64,000 nucleotides of DNA, from NCBI RefSeq assembly GCF_029892105.1, contig NZ_JARZAJ010000031.1:1-64000 (forward strand). Reading direction: 5' to 3'. This DNA is from Kitasatospora sp. GP82. GTDB lineage: Bacteria > Actinomycetota > Actinomycetes > Streptomycetales > Streptomycetaceae. The translations under genes were made by a program, and so were the position numbers. Below the pieces are notes generated by a model. That model worked only from the letters and a program-made list of their open reading frames with translations, made no database searches and was not told the DNA's origin. This document shows positions 52,366-60,957 of the stretch, in pieces (the first letter of the stretch is position 1; each line of letters opens with the position of its first letter).

Positions 52366-53823
52366 ATGAGCAACGAGACCGCTCACGGCTCCCACGGCGA
52401 GCTGGACGCGTCCGAGTACGCGGAGTTCATGGCGCTGGCCGCCGAGGAGGGCTTCGACACCGACGAGATCGACGCCGAGCTCGACGGTGCCGGGCACGGC
52501 CCGCTGCCGGTGCTGGCCGTGGTCGGCCGGCCCAATGTCGGCAAGTCGACTCTGGTGAACCGCATCATCGGCCGCCGCGAGGCCGTGGTCGAGGACCGCC
52601 CGGGCGTCACCCGCGACCGTGTCACCTACGAGGCCGCCTGGAACGGCCGCCGCTTCAAGCTGGTCGACACCGGCGGCTGGGAGGTCGACGTCCTCGGCAT
52701 CGACGCCGCCGTCGCCGCCCAGGCCGAGTACGGCATCGAGACCGCCGATGCGGTGCTCTTCGTCGTGGACGCCACCGTCGGGGCCACCGACACCGACGAA
52801 GCGCTGATCAAGATCATCCGCAGGGCCGGCAAGCCCGTGGTGCTCTGCGCCAACAAGGTCGACGGCCCGTCGACCGAGGCCGAGGCCGCCTACCTCTGGT
52901 CGCTCGGCCTCGGCGAGCCGTACCCCGTCTCCGCGCTGCACGGCCGCGGCTCAGGCGACCTGCTCGACGCCGTGATGGCCGCCCTCCCCGAGGCCCCGCC
53001 GCAGACCTTCGGCGAAGGTCTCATCGGCGGCCCGCGCCGCGTGGCCCTGATCGGCCGGCCCAACGTCGGCAAGTCCAGCCTGCTCAACAAGGTGGCCGGC
53101 GAGGACCGGGTGGTCGTCAACGAGCTGGCCGGCACCACCCGTGACCCGGTCGACGAGATGATCGAACTCGGCGGCAAGACCTGGAAGTTCGTGGACACCG
53201 CCGGCATCCGCCGCCGGGTCCACCTCACCGCCGGTGCCGACTTCTACGCCTCGCTGCGTACCGCCTCCGCGCTGGAGAAGGCGGAGGTCGCGGTCGTCCT
53301 GATCGACGCCAGCGAGACCCTCGCCGAGCAGGACACCCGGATCATCTCGATGGCCGTCGAGGCCGGGCGCGCCGTCGTCATCGCCTACAACAAGTGGGAC
53401 CAGATCGACGAGGAGCGCCGCTACTACCTGGAGCGCGAGATCGAGCGCGATCTCGTCCAGGTCCGCTGGGCGCCCCGGGTCAACGTCTCGGCGAAGACCG
53501 GCCGCCACATGGAGAAGCTCGTCCCGGCGATCGAGACCGCGCTGGACGGCTGGGAGACCCGTATCCCGACCGCGAAGCTGAACGCCTTCCTCGGCGAGCT
53601 GGTGGCCGCCCACCCGCACCCGATCCGGGGCGGCAAGCAGCCGCGCATCCTGTTCGGCACCCAGGCCGGCACCCGGCCGCCGCGCTTCGTGCTCTTCGCC
53701 TCCGGCTTCCTGGAGGCGGGCTACCGCCGCTTCGTCGAGCGCCGCCTGCGCGAGGAGTTCGGCTTCGCCGGAACGCCGATCTCGATCTCGGTGCGTGTCC
53801 GGGAGAAGCGCCGCAAGAAGTAG
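52366..53823 (+). CDS. der: GTPase Der (EngA)
   Basis: 485 aa from ATG 52366. An acidic head of ~45 residues (EYAEFMALAAEEGFDTDEID) precedes two tandem G domains. G1 motifs are GRPNVGKSTLVNRIIG and GRPNVGKSSLLNKVAG; the DxxG motifs are LVDTGGWE and FVDTAGIRR; the NKxD motifs are ANKVD and YNKWD. The C-terminal KH-like domain begins at IPTAKLNAFLGELVAAHPHP. Der assembles the 50S subunit. Terminator follows. Confidence 0.96.
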   Translation: MSNETAHGSHGELDASEYAEFMALAAEEGFDTDEIDAELDGAGHGPLPVLAVVGRPNVGKSTLVNRIIGRREAVVEDRPGVTRDRVTYEAAWNGRRFKLVDTGGWEVDVLGIDAAVAAQAEYGIETADAVLFVVDATVGATDTDEALIKIIRRAGKPVVLCANKVDGPSTEAEAAYLWSLGLGEPYPVSALHGRGSGDLLDAVMAALPEAPPQTFGEGLIGGPRRVALIGRPNVGKSSLLNKVAGEDRVVVNELAGTTRDPVDEMIELGGKTWKFVDTAGIRRRVHLTAGADFYASLRTASALEKAEVAVVLIDASETLAEQDTRIISMAVEAGRAVVIAYNKWDQIDEERRYYLEREIERDLVQVRWAPRVNVSAKTGRHMEKLVPAIETALDGWETRIPTAKLNAFLGELVAAHPHPIRGGKQPRILFGTQAGTRPPRFVLFASGFLEAGYRRFVERRLREEFGFAGTPISISVRVREKRRKK

Positions 53824-53860
53824 CAGCAATCGGCCGGTCGTGCCGGACCGACCGACGACG

Positions 53861-53893
53861 GAGGCCGGGTACCCCGCTGGGGTGCCCGGCCTC
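53861..53893. terminator. Terminator after der
   Basis: GAGGCCGGGTACCCC pairs with GGGGTGCCCGGCCTC with one mismatch and a gct loop, 38 bases after the der stop. Its symmetry lets it serve the convergent gene at 53986 as well. Confidence 0.75.
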
Positions 53894-53985
53894 CGCGGGT
53901 TCCCGGCGGAACGGGGCTTCGCGGCAGGCGGTGCCGAGTACTGGGTGCTGAGTGCCGCGTACCGAGTGCCCCGGGGCTTCGAGGG

Positions 53986-54843
53986 TCAGCCCTGTCCGGG
54001 GGTGCGGCCCGGGGGCAGCGACAGCATGCTGCGGTGGCGTCCTCCGACCCCGCCGGGCTCCGGGACGACGCCGACGGCGGTGGCGACGGGCTGCGCTGGG
54101 GCGAGGTAGCCGGAAGCCACCCAGCCCTGACCGCCGGAAGCCTGGGGCGCCCCCGGGTACTGGCCGCCCGCGTACTGGCCGCCCGAGGACTGCGCCGGGG
54201 CGATCTGCCCCGACGCGATCTGCCCCGACGCGAACTGTCCAGCCGTGAACTGTCCAGCCGTGAACTGACCGGACGTCACCTGCCCCGCCGCGAGGTATCC
54301 CGTCCCGTACTGCCCGCTGCCGCCGCCCTGCTGGTTCGGCATGAACTGCGGCGTGCCCTGCGCGTGACCCGGGAAGGTGTCGAACGCCTGGTGCTGCGGC
54401 GGGTATCCGCCCAGCTCGGGGCGGGAGCCGTACGGCTCACCGCGAGGGCCGTAGGAGTCGCCGGGCGCGGGCGGGAGGGCCTGCCGTACCGGGTAAGAAT
54501 CCCGGCCGAAGTGCCCGTCCCGGACCGCGAAGCCGGTGAAACGCAGGTCCTCCTCGCCGGTCCGGTCGCCGGGCAGCGCCCGGAAGAGCCGTCGGTACTC
54601 CGAGTACAGCGTGTCGTAGATGGGAGTGGGGGAGGAGGGGTGCTCCGCGTCGCACGACGGGCGCATGCCCGGGATGGACCGGGGGGTGGTGGCGGACGGG
54701 CGGTGGGTGGCGGCGACGTCGTAGCTGTACACGTAGGGGCCAACGAGTGAGGCGGCCGGGGGATGCGGGACCGGAGCAGGGCGTCCTGTGCCAGTCTCGG
54801 CACCCGCCCGTCCGCCCCGCCTGCCCGCCCCGCCCCCGACCAT
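53986..54843 (-). CDS. Low-complexity protein with xGQ pentapeptide repeats
   Basis: 285 aa if the ATG at 54843 is used (upstream GAGTGGGG is a weak ribosome site); the frame is open to 55185. The N-terminal half has ASLVGPYVYSYDVAATHRPS and YDTLYSEYRRLFRALPGDRT plus DLRFTGFAVRDGHFGRDSYP, which look folded. The C-terminal half is repeats of SGQFTAGQF, ASGQI and GGQYAGGQYPG. No known domain or catalytic motif is recognised. It lies downstream of the gene at 55079 on the same strand. Similar genes near der exist in other streptomycetes to my recollection; function unknown. Confidence 0.6.
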   Translation of the reverse strand: MVGGGAGRRGGRAGAETGTGRPAPVPHPPAASLVGPYVYSYDVAATHRPSATTPRSIPGMRPSCDAEHPSSPTPIYDTLYSEYRRLFRALPGDRTGEEDLRFTGFAVRDGHFGRDSYPVRQALPPAPGDSYGPRGEPYGSRPELGGYPPQHQAFDTFPGHAQGTPQFMPNQQGGGSGQYGTGYLAAGQVTSGQFTAGQFTAGQFASGQIASGQIAPAQSSGGQYAGGQYPGAPQASGGQGWVASGYLAPAQPVATAVGVVPEPGGVGGRHRSMLSLPPGRTPGQG

Positions 54844-55078
54844 CCCCACTCCGTCCGTACCGTTCCGCAGCGCTCTGTCCGTACCGCTCCCGCTCGACCT
54901 CCCCAGGCGCGCGCTCCGGCGTGCTCCCGCCGCTACGTGCCTACCGTCCGCCTCGGCCGCCCGCGTACCGGCCGGCCGACGGCGCTGTCCCGGCAGGTGC
55001 TCTCCCGGCAGGGCTCCGGTGGGCGGGTACACGGGCGACCGGTCCGCAGACCGCTTCCGGTCTGCGCAGAGCTTCCGG

Positions 55079-55900
55079 TCAGGTTCCGGCCAGCGGCAGG
55101 ACGGCTGCGACCAGCAGGCCCTGCGCGGCGGCACGGTCGAGCGCCAGGCGGAGCAGGTCCTCCCGGGGCTGGCGGCCGATGGCACCGGCCGGAACCGCGT
55201 ACATCGTCACCTCGTTCTGCCGGCCGGCCGCCTGTCGCCACGCGTCGGTGACCTGGAGCGGCTGGTGCGCCTGCCACCAGGCGGAGCTGCCGCCCGTGGC
55301 CGAGGGCTGCAGGATCGCGTGCAGCTTGCCCATCGCCATCAGCACCGACCAGCCGGGCAGCGGCGGCGCGGGGGCCTTGTCGACATTCTCGACCAACTGG
55401 AACTGGTGGTCGGTGAGCAGGGAGAGGAACTCGTCCTCGCCGGAGAGGCTGCCGGGCCGTCCCACCGGGCCGGTCGGCTCGACCACCAGGGCGGCGTGCG
55501 CGGTGTCCCCGCACAGCACCAGCCCGCAGGTGATCCCGAGGACGGCAGGCTGCCCGGCAGCCGGTGCGGTGGGCCTCGCGGCCTCGGCGCCGGCCTGCTC
55601 CCGGGAGGCCGGGACGCTGCCCTGGGTCTGGCTGATGCTGCGGACGGCGCCGAGCAGCTGCTCCTCGGAGACCGGTACCACCTGGGAGGGGATGCAGCGG
55701 GCATGGGCGAAAGCGAGCACTGCGGTCTCGTCGCCGACGAAGAGCACCGTGCTGGTGGCCTCGTGCGAGGAGTCGCCGGGCGTGCGGCATGAGGTGCAGT
55801 CGTAGGTGTCGGGTGCGTGGGCACCGGCGAGCAGGCGATCTGCCTCGTCGTCGCCGATCTCGGCTCGGACCTCGTCACTGACAGCGAGCATGCGCGGCAA
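55079..55900 (-). CDS. Conserved actinobacterial protein of unknown function
   Basis: 273 aa from TTG 55900, which has AGGAG 5 bases upstream; ATG 55891 is the alternative. It has two Cys pairs or near pairs (YDCTSCRTPGDSS and LGITCGLVLCGD), so a CxxC-type metal or redox site near the N-terminus is possible. Other features: TSTVLFVGDETAVLAFAHAR, GWSVLMAMGKLHAILQPSAT, and LLRLALDRAAAQGLLVAAVL. No signal or membrane span. A 36-bp perfect palindrome lies 20 bases upstream of the start. Function unknown; it is divergent from the rpf gene. Confidence 0.7.
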   Translation of the reverse strand: MPRMLAVSDEVRAEIGDDEADRLLAGAHAPDTYDCTSCRTPGDSSHEATSTVLFVGDETAVLAFAHARCIPSQVVPVSEEQLLGAVRSISQTQGSVPASREQAGAEAARPTAPAAGQPAVLGITCGLVLCGDTAHAALVVEPTGPVGRPGSLSGEDEFLSLLTDHQFQLVENVDKAPAPPLPGWSVLMAMGKLHAILQPSATGGSSAWWQAHQPLQVTDAWRQAAGRQNEVTMYAVPAGAIGRQPREDLLRLALDRAAAQGLLVAAVLPLAGT

Positions 55901-56475
55901 GGGGACTCCTCGGTTCGTCAGGTAATGGCGGTCGGGCGAGCCCGACCGCCATTACCAACGGGCCGTTGTGTCTGGGGTCACGGGTGAACGCGCCCGCGAC
56001 GGGATTTGCCGCGAATCCGACTGCGATGTGTGAACACCTGGTCGCAATATGTCGACCCTGTGCCCGAGCTCACAGGGTCCAAACTGTGATCCAGGCCATA
56101 TCCGGACGATGTTTGATCATGGAATGTCCTCCGAAGCGGGCATTTTGCGCTTCTTTGCATGATCTTTACCATCGGTAACACCGCTCTGAGCTGGGGGGAC
56201 TTGAGGCTGTTTGGTGGCTGCCCTGGTTACTCGTAGTTTCTTAGCCGGTGCAACGAGCACTACCCGGGTTCACCCCCGGCGCACGGCCCGCGGTTCACAC
56301 CGGTGGGGCGGTGCCCACCAGCGCGACGGCCGACAGGGCGGCGCGGCTGAGCGGAGGGTGGCCGGGGCGGCGCGGCACGTCCGACACGTGCACGGCCGCC
56401 TTGCGAACGCGGCGAGCGAATCAGCCCCCAGGGCTTGGTTCCGCATGCCTGCCCGGGGCTGTCGAGAGGACTCTC
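55901..56475. promoter_or_regulatory. Divergent regulatory region between the 55079 gene and rpf
   Basis: 575 bp with no gene. It includes the palindrome at 55921-55956, an AT-richer block at 56090-56240 (tgtttgatcatggaatg, gcatgatctttacc) that likely holds the rpf promoter, and then about 230-290 bases of GC-rich sequence before the rpf ATG, long enough for a structured leader. Streptomyces rpfA genes are known to have a c-di-AMP riboswitch; I could not match its conserved segments here. Confidence 0.45.
55921..55956. promoter_or_regulatory. Perfect 36-bp palindrome
   Basis: GGTAATGGCGGTCGGGC and its exact complement GCCCGACCGCCATTACC flank a two-base centre (ga). It is 20 bases upstream of the TTG start of the gene at 55079 and would fall in or just before its leader. 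It could be an operator or an RNA hairpin. Confidence 0.7.
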
Positions 56476-57195
56476 ATGACTTTCCGTAACGAGACCACCG
56501 CTGCCACCACCGCCACCAAGCGCAACCGCGTCCGGGTGGCCGTCCTGGGCGGCGCTGTGGCCGTCCTCCCGGTGGCCGGCCTCGTCACGGCCACGACGGC
56601 CTCGGCCGCGTCCGTCGCCACCTGGGACAAGGTCGCCCAGTGCGAGAGCACCGGCAACTGGAGCATCAACAGCGGCAACGGCTTCTACGGCGGCCTGCAG
56701 TTCACCTCCTCCACCTGGGCCGCCTACGGTGGCACCCAGTACGCCGCGCAGGCCGACCTCGCCACCAAGGCGCAGCAGATCGCCGTCGCCGAGAAGGTCC
56801 TCGCCTCCCAGGGCCCCGGCGCCTGGCCGGTCTGCTCGGTGAAGGCGGGTCTGACCAAGGGCGGCGCCGCCCAGGTCGACACCGGCAGCTCCGCCTCGGC
56901 CGCCGCCAAACCCTCGACCGAGAACAAGGTCGCGAAGGACGGCGCCGCGAAGAACAACGTCGCGCCGAAGCCGGTCGAGAAGAAGCAGGCCGAGCAGAAG
57001 CGTGCCGAGCACAAGGCTCCGCGGGCCCCGGCCAAGAGGAGCAACGGCGGCACCTACACCGTCAAGGCCGGCGACACCCTGAGCTCCATCGCCGCCTCCA
57101 AGGGCCTCGACTGGAAGACCCTGTACGGCAACAACTCCGGTGTCGTCGGCGGCAACCCGAACCTGATCTTCCCGGGCCAGGTCCTCTCCGTCTGA
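56476..57195 (+). CDS. rpfA: Resuscitation-promoting factor with LysM domain
   Basis: 239 aa from ATG 56476; GAGAGGAC 6-8 bases upstream. Signal peptide RVRVAVLGGAVAVLPVAGLV with a likely cut after ATTASA (~residue 44). The Rpf domain is lysozyme-like: WDKVAQCESTGNWSINSGNG with catalytic Glu57 and a disulfide between C56 and C120 (WPVC), FYGGLQFTSSTWAAYGG. A linker rich in K/A/E (~125-190) leads to a LysM domain (GGTYTVKAGDTLSSIAASKG) at the end. It is secreted and cleaves peptidoglycan, aiding spore germination and regrowth. The order Rpf-linker-LysM matches Streptomyces RpfA. Confidence 0.93.
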   Translation: MTFRNETTAATTATKRNRVRVAVLGGAVAVLPVAGLVTATTASAASVATWDKVAQCESTGNWSINSGNGFYGGLQFTSSTWAAYGGTQYAAQADLATKAQQIAVAEKVLASQGPGAWPVCSVKAGLTKGGAAQVDTGSSASAAAKPSTENKVAKDGAAKNNVAPKPVEKKQAEQKRAEHKAPRAPAKRSNGGTYTVKAGDTLSSIAASKGLDWKTLYGNNSGVVGGNPNLIFPGQVLSV

Positions 57196-57237
57196 CCCAC
57201 CGGGCCACCGCGCACCGCGTCGGCCGCCGCCGACTCC

Positions 57238-57280
57238 CACGGCCGTCCGTCCCCTCTCCCGCAGGGGGCGGTCGGCCGTG
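57238..57280. terminator. Terminator between rpf and the convergent MBL gene
   Basis: CACGGCCG/CGGCCGTG and inner CCGTCCCCT/AGGGGGCGG pair into an imperfect stem, 43-85 bases after the rpf stop and before the MBL gene's stop at 57317. Confidence 0.65.
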
Positions 57281-57316
57281 CGCCGTCCGCCGGTGCTCAC
57301 GGAGCTCCGACGGCCG

Positions 57317-58120
57317 TCAGCCCCAACTGAGTTCACCTTTCGCGACCTTGGTGCCGAGCTCGGCGGCCAGCCTCAGGCCGGCGTCCGGGTAGTGCCGTTC
57401 CAGTGCGGCCCGGGCCGCCGCCGCGTCCTCGGCCTGGCCGATCTCGGTCTCGAAGACCCGAAGGTACTCACGGGTGTAGCGGATGGCCGAGGCGTCGGCC
57501 GGTGCGCCCGCCCTGCGGTGCCCGGCTGCGACGAAGGACGGCTCGAGCGCCTCCATCCCGTCCAACAGGTCGATCCAGGCGCCGCGTTGAGCCGGGGTGG
57601 GTGTGTCGGCGGTCCACACGTGCAGTCCCTGGAACAGCAGGACGCCGCCGAGGACGGCCCGCCGCTGGCGTTCCCAGAGATAGTGGCGGTCCGGTAGGTG
57701 GAAGTCGGCGCCGCGCAGTTCCAGCCGATGGCCCTCCAGCACCACGGCGTCGCCGGGCAGCGGCTCGGGCAGCACGATCCGCGTAGGCAGCTCGGGTCCC
57801 AGTCGCGCCCAGCTCTCCAGCCTGGCCGGGTACGTCTCCTTGATGTGCTCCACGACCGCCGCCGCGGCGAGGAACCTGGCATGCGGGAACGCCTCTCGGA
57901 CCGCCTCGGCGCCGAAGTAGAAGTCCGGGTCGCCGTGGCTGATGAAGACCTTGGTCAGCTGCTTCCCGCAGGCCCTGACCCGCTCCACCAGGCTGCGGCC
58001 GTCGGAGAGCGTGAGGCCGGCGTCCACCAGCAGCGCCTCACGCTGCCCCGTGACCAGGACCGCGGTCTTGTGGAGGGAGGTGTCGGGAAGGTCGATGATC
58101 TCGAAATCCAGGGTCTTCAT
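57317..58120 (-). CDS. MBL-fold protein with altered metal motif
   Basis: 267 aa from ATG 58120. It begins like metallo-beta-lactamase-fold hydrolases: HKTAVLVTGQREALLVDAGL, then LTKVFISHGDPDFYFGAEAV. The usual HxHxDH has become HGDPDF, so two of the four ligands are missing; downstream ELRGADFHLPDRHYLW, FQGLHVWTADTPTPAQRGAW and FVAAGHRRAGAPADASAIRY can still supply His/Asp. A one-metal or non-hydrolytic function is possible. The frame runs open to 60541 only because the opposite strand is GC-rich; the start chosen here is the first with family-like sequence. It is divergent from alkB. Confidence 0.82.
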   Translation of the reverse strand: MKTLDFEIIDLPDTSLHKTAVLVTGQREALLVDAGLTLSDGRSLVERVRACGKQLTKVFISHGDPDFYFGAEAVREAFPHARFLAAAAVVEHIKETYPARLESWARLGPELPTRIVLPEPLPGDAVVLEGHRLELRGADFHLPDRHYLWERQRRAVLGGVLLFQGLHVWTADTPTPAQRGAWIDLLDGMEALEPSFVAAGHRRAGAPADASAIRYTREYLRVFETEIGQAEDAAAARAALERHYPDAGLRLAAELGTKVAKGELSWG

Positions 58121-58267
58121 GCTGGCTCCAGGCTCCTCGTGCCGACTCCTCGGGCGGCGTACTCCCACCTCAGCCTTGGCACCGCCGCGCTGCACCCGCA
58201 ACCGGCGGCGTGTGCGCCGAACGGCCGACCCGTCCGATCGAGCCGGACGGCTGCGAGGATGGGGTAC

Positions 58268-59020
58268 ATGGACGGTGAACGATTCCCCGCACCGGAGCCC
58301 CTGTTCCCACCCGAGCCGCTGTTCCCGCCGGAGGCACTGTTCCCGGCGGAGGCGCCGGTCCCGTCCGCGCCGCGTGAGCGCACCGAACCGGCGCCGGGCG
58401 CCGTCCACCTCCCCGGCTGGCTCGGCCCGGCGGAGCAGCGCGAACTGGTCGAAGCCTGCCGCGCCTGGGCGCGCCCACCCGCCGGGATGCGGTCCGTCCG
58501 GCTGCCCGGCGGCGGTGTCATGTCGGTGCGGATGCTCAGCCTCGGCTGGCACTGGTACCCGTACGGCTACGCCCGCACCGTGGTGGACGGCGACGGCGCA
58601 CCGGTCAAGCCCTTCCCGGCCCGACTCGGTGCACTGGCCGCACGCGCCCTCGCCGACGCGTACGGGGCGCGACCGGAGGAGATCGCGGGCGCGGCCGGGT
58701 ACGACCCCGACATCGCGGTGGTGAACCACTACGCGCACGGCGCGAAGATGGGCCTGCACCGAGACCGGGACGAGCGGATCGACGCCCCGGTCGTCTCCCT
58801 CTCGCTCGGTGACAGCTGCGTCTTCCGCCTCGGAAACACCGAGACCCGCACCCGGCCGTGGACCGACCTGGAGCTGCGCAGCGGTGACCTGCTGGTCTTC
58901 GGCGGGCCGTCCAGGTTCGCGTACCACGGGGTCGTACGGACGCTGCCGGGCACCGCGGACCCGGCGCTCGGGCTGGTCGGGCGCCTGAACATCACCGTCA
59001 GGCAGTCGGGGCTCCGATGA
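58268..59020 (+). CDS. alkB: AlkB-like 2-oxoglutarate/iron dioxygenase
   Basis: 250 aa from ATG 58268 (ATG 58259 in frame is close by). Dioxygenase residues: H164 and D166 in MGLHRDRDER, H220 in FAYHGVVRTLP; the 2-oxoglutarate and substrate arginines are R239 and R245 in GRLNITVRQ. NHYAHGAKMG and VVSLSLGDSCVFRLGN are AlkB hallmarks. It reverses alkylation of DNA or RNA bases by oxidation. The N-terminus has an unusual threefold repeat EPLFPPEPLFPPEALFPAE, coded by 18-bp tandem repeats, ahead of the domain. Followed by tesB after 198 bp. Confidence 0.92.
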   Translation: MDGERFPAPEPLFPPEPLFPPEALFPAEAPVPSAPRERTEPAPGAVHLPGWLGPAEQRELVEACRAWARPPAGMRSVRLPGGGVMSVRMLSLGWHWYPYGYARTVVDGDGAPVKPFPARLGALAARALADAYGARPEEIAGAAGYDPDIAVVNHYAHGAKMGLHRDRDERIDAPVVSLSLGDSCVFRLGNTETRTRPWTDLELRSGDLLVFGGPSRFAYHGVVRTLPGTADPALGLVGRLNITVRQSGLR

Positions 59021-59218
59021 TCCGGCGGCCCGATGACCCGGCCGTGCGGTGGTGGCTGGACCGACCTGACACGCGGGACCGCGAACCTGACCGGGATACC
59101 TCCGTACGCCCGCCCCGGGCGGCGGGAATTCCGGCGGGCCGAGCAGACTTCTGGGTAGACGAAGACGGCCGCCTGGCGGACCATGCCCCGCGTGCCCGTC
59201 GAGAGAGGAAGCGCAGCC

Positions 59219-60085
59219 ATGGGAACACCCGTCGATCAGCTTGTCGACCTGCTCGATCTGGAACAGATCGAGCTCAACATCTTCCGTGGCCGGAGTCCCG
59301 AGGAGGAGCTCCAGCGCACCTTCGGCGGCCAGGTCGCGGGGCAGGCGCTGGTCGCGGCGGGGCGGACGGTGGAGGGCCAGCGGCCGGTGCACTCGCTGCA
59401 CGCCTACTTCCTGAGACCCGGCGTCCCCGGCGTGCCGATCGTCTACCAGGTCGACCGGATCAGGGACGGGCGTTCCTTCACCACCCGGCGCGTCCTGGGC
59501 ATCCAGCAGGGCCACAGCATCTTCGCGCTCACCGCCGACTTCCACCGGCCCGAGCATGGCGGTATCGAACACCAGGACGCGATGCCCGACGTCCCCGACC
59601 CCGAGGACCTGCCCAGCGCACTGGAGGAGGTCGGTTCCAAGCTGGGAGAGCTGCCGCCCTTCATCAGCCGCCGCCAGCCCTTCGACATCAGATACGTCGA
59701 CCGGCTGCGCTGGCGCACCGAAGAGCTGGCCGGGGTGGAGCCGCGCAGCGGCGTCTGGCTGCGCACCAACGGCGCGCTCCCCGACGACCCGCTGATCCAC
59801 GTCTGCGCCCTCACCTACGCCAGCGACATGACGCTGCTGGACGCCGTCCGCGTCCCCGTCGAACCGCTCTGGGGCCCGCGGAACTTCGACATGGCCTCGC
59901 TCGACCACGCGATGTGGTTCCACCGCCCGTTCCGCGCCGACGACTGGCTGCTGTACCAGCAGGAGTCGCCGATCGCCCACGGTGCACGTGGCCTGGCGCG
60001 GGGCCAAATCTACGACAGGAACGGCCAGTTGGTCGTCTCTGTCATGCAGGAGGGGCTGTTCAGGCCGCTCGCCCGCCGTAGCTGA
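59219..60085 (+). CDS. tesB: Acyl-CoA thioesterase II
   Basis: 288 aa from ATG 59219; AGAGGAAG 10 bases upstream. TesB double-hotdog: LEQIELNIFRGRSPEEELQR, FGGQVAGQALVAAGRTVEG, VHSLHAYFLRPGVPGVPIVY, then ALTYASDMTLLDAVRVPVE (catalytic Asp/Thr region), SLDHAMWFHRPFRADDWLLY and GQIYDRNGQLVVSVMQEGL (catalytic Gln region). It hydrolyses medium- to long-chain acyl-CoA. The 198-bp gap upstream separates it from alkB. DUF1684 follows 82 bases later on the same strand. Confidence 0.94.
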   Translation: MGTPVDQLVDLLDLEQIELNIFRGRSPEEELQRTFGGQVAGQALVAAGRTVEGQRPVHSLHAYFLRPGVPGVPIVYQVDRIRDGRSFTTRRVLGIQQGHSIFALTADFHRPEHGGIEHQDAMPDVPDPEDLPSALEEVGSKLGELPPFISRRQPFDIRYVDRLRWRTEELAGVEPRSGVWLRTNGALPDDPLIHVCALTYASDMTLLDAVRVPVEPLWGPRNFDMASLDHAMWFHRPFRADDWLLYQQESPIAHGARGLARGQIYDRNGQLVVSVMQEGLFRPLARRS

Positions 60086-60167
60086 ACCACCGTCAACCTC
60101 CATAACCGGATCGTCTTCCGAGCCGGATCGCCTTCTGAACCGGATCGTCTCCCTGGAGGGAAGCGCC

Positions 60168-60947
60168 ATGACCGCAGCCGAGGAATGGAAGCACTGGACG
60201 GAGGCCCGTACCGCCTCGGTGAGCTCGCCACACGGCCAGCTCGCCCTCGTCGGCACGCACTGGCTGGAGCCCGAGCCCGCCGAAGTCCCCGGCCTGCCCG
60301 GCCTCTGGTGGGCCTCGGAGGGGCTCGTACGGGTGCGCGCCGAGGCCGGTGACGGTATCCGGATCAAGGGCGCTGGCCAGGCGCTGGGCGGTGAGGCGGC
60401 GCTGCGTCCCGACACCGCGAAGCAGGCGGACCTGGCGGAGCTCGGTGACCGGCTCCTGGCCCCGATCGAGCGCGAGGGCGAGCTGGCCCTGCGGGTCTTC
60501 GACCCGGCCTCGGCGGGCCGTACCGCGTTCGCCGGGATCACCGTCTACCCCTATGCGCCGGAGTGGGCCGTGGCGGCGGTCTTCACCCCCTTCGAGGGCG
60601 ACCGTTCCGTCACCGTGCCCAACGCCGACGGGCGCGACCGCCCACTGGAGGTCGCCGGGCGGATCGCCTTCACCCTGGCCGGCGAGCCGCACACCCTCAC
60701 CGTCGGCCGCGCGGGCAAGCAGCTGAGCGGCGTGATCAGCGACGCCACCAGCGGGCACGAGACGTACCGGTTCCGCTTCATCACCCTGCCCGAGCCCGAC
60801 GAGGAAGGGCATACCGTGCTCGACCTCAACCGCGCCTACCTGCCGCCGTGCGCCTTCGCCGACCATTTCATCTGCCCGTTCCCGCCGCCGGGCAACCGGC
60901 TGACGATCGCGGTGGAGGCGGGGGAGAAGCAGGTCCTCGGCCGGTAA
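60168..60947 (+). CDS. DUF1684 family protein
   Basis: 259 aa from ATG 60168, with CTGGAGGGAAG in front. DUF1684 features: EEWKHWTEARTASVSSPHG, LALVGTHWLEPEPAEVPGLP, and the very typical C-terminus VLDLNRAYLPPCAFADHFIC and PFPPPGNRLTIAVEAGEK. No function has been assigned to the family that I know of; members look like beta-rich single-domain cytoplasmic proteins. A pyrimidine-rich tract follows the stop. Confidence 0.87.
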   Translation: MTAAEEWKHWTEARTASVSSPHGQLALVGTHWLEPEPAEVPGLPGLWWASEGLVRVRAEAGDGIRIKGAGQALGGEAALRPDTAKQADLAELGDRLLAPIEREGELALRVFDPASAGRTAFAGITVYPYAPEWAVAAVFTPFEGDRSVTVPNADGRDRPLEVAGRIAFTLAGEPHTLTVGRAGKQLSGVISDATSGHETYRFRFITLPEPDEEGHTVLDLNRAYLPPCAFADHFICPFPPPGNRLTIAVEAGEKQVLGR

Positions 60948-60957
60948 CCGAGCGCCC

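Noticed and set aside
56090..56115. Crp-like site TGTGATccaggcCATA before rpf
   Set aside because: Only the left half matches TGTGA; the right half-site is poor.
56180..56475. ydaO-type (c-di-AMP) riboswitch before rpf
   Set aside because: Expected from the family, but the conserved GGTGAA and GACAGCTAACC segments were not found by eye. Kept as an open finding instead of a feature.
57317..60541. 1074-codon minus frame spanning MBL, AlkB and TesB genes
   Set aside because: Only the C-terminal 267 residues are protein-like (the MBL protein). The rest is antisense to alkB and tesB.
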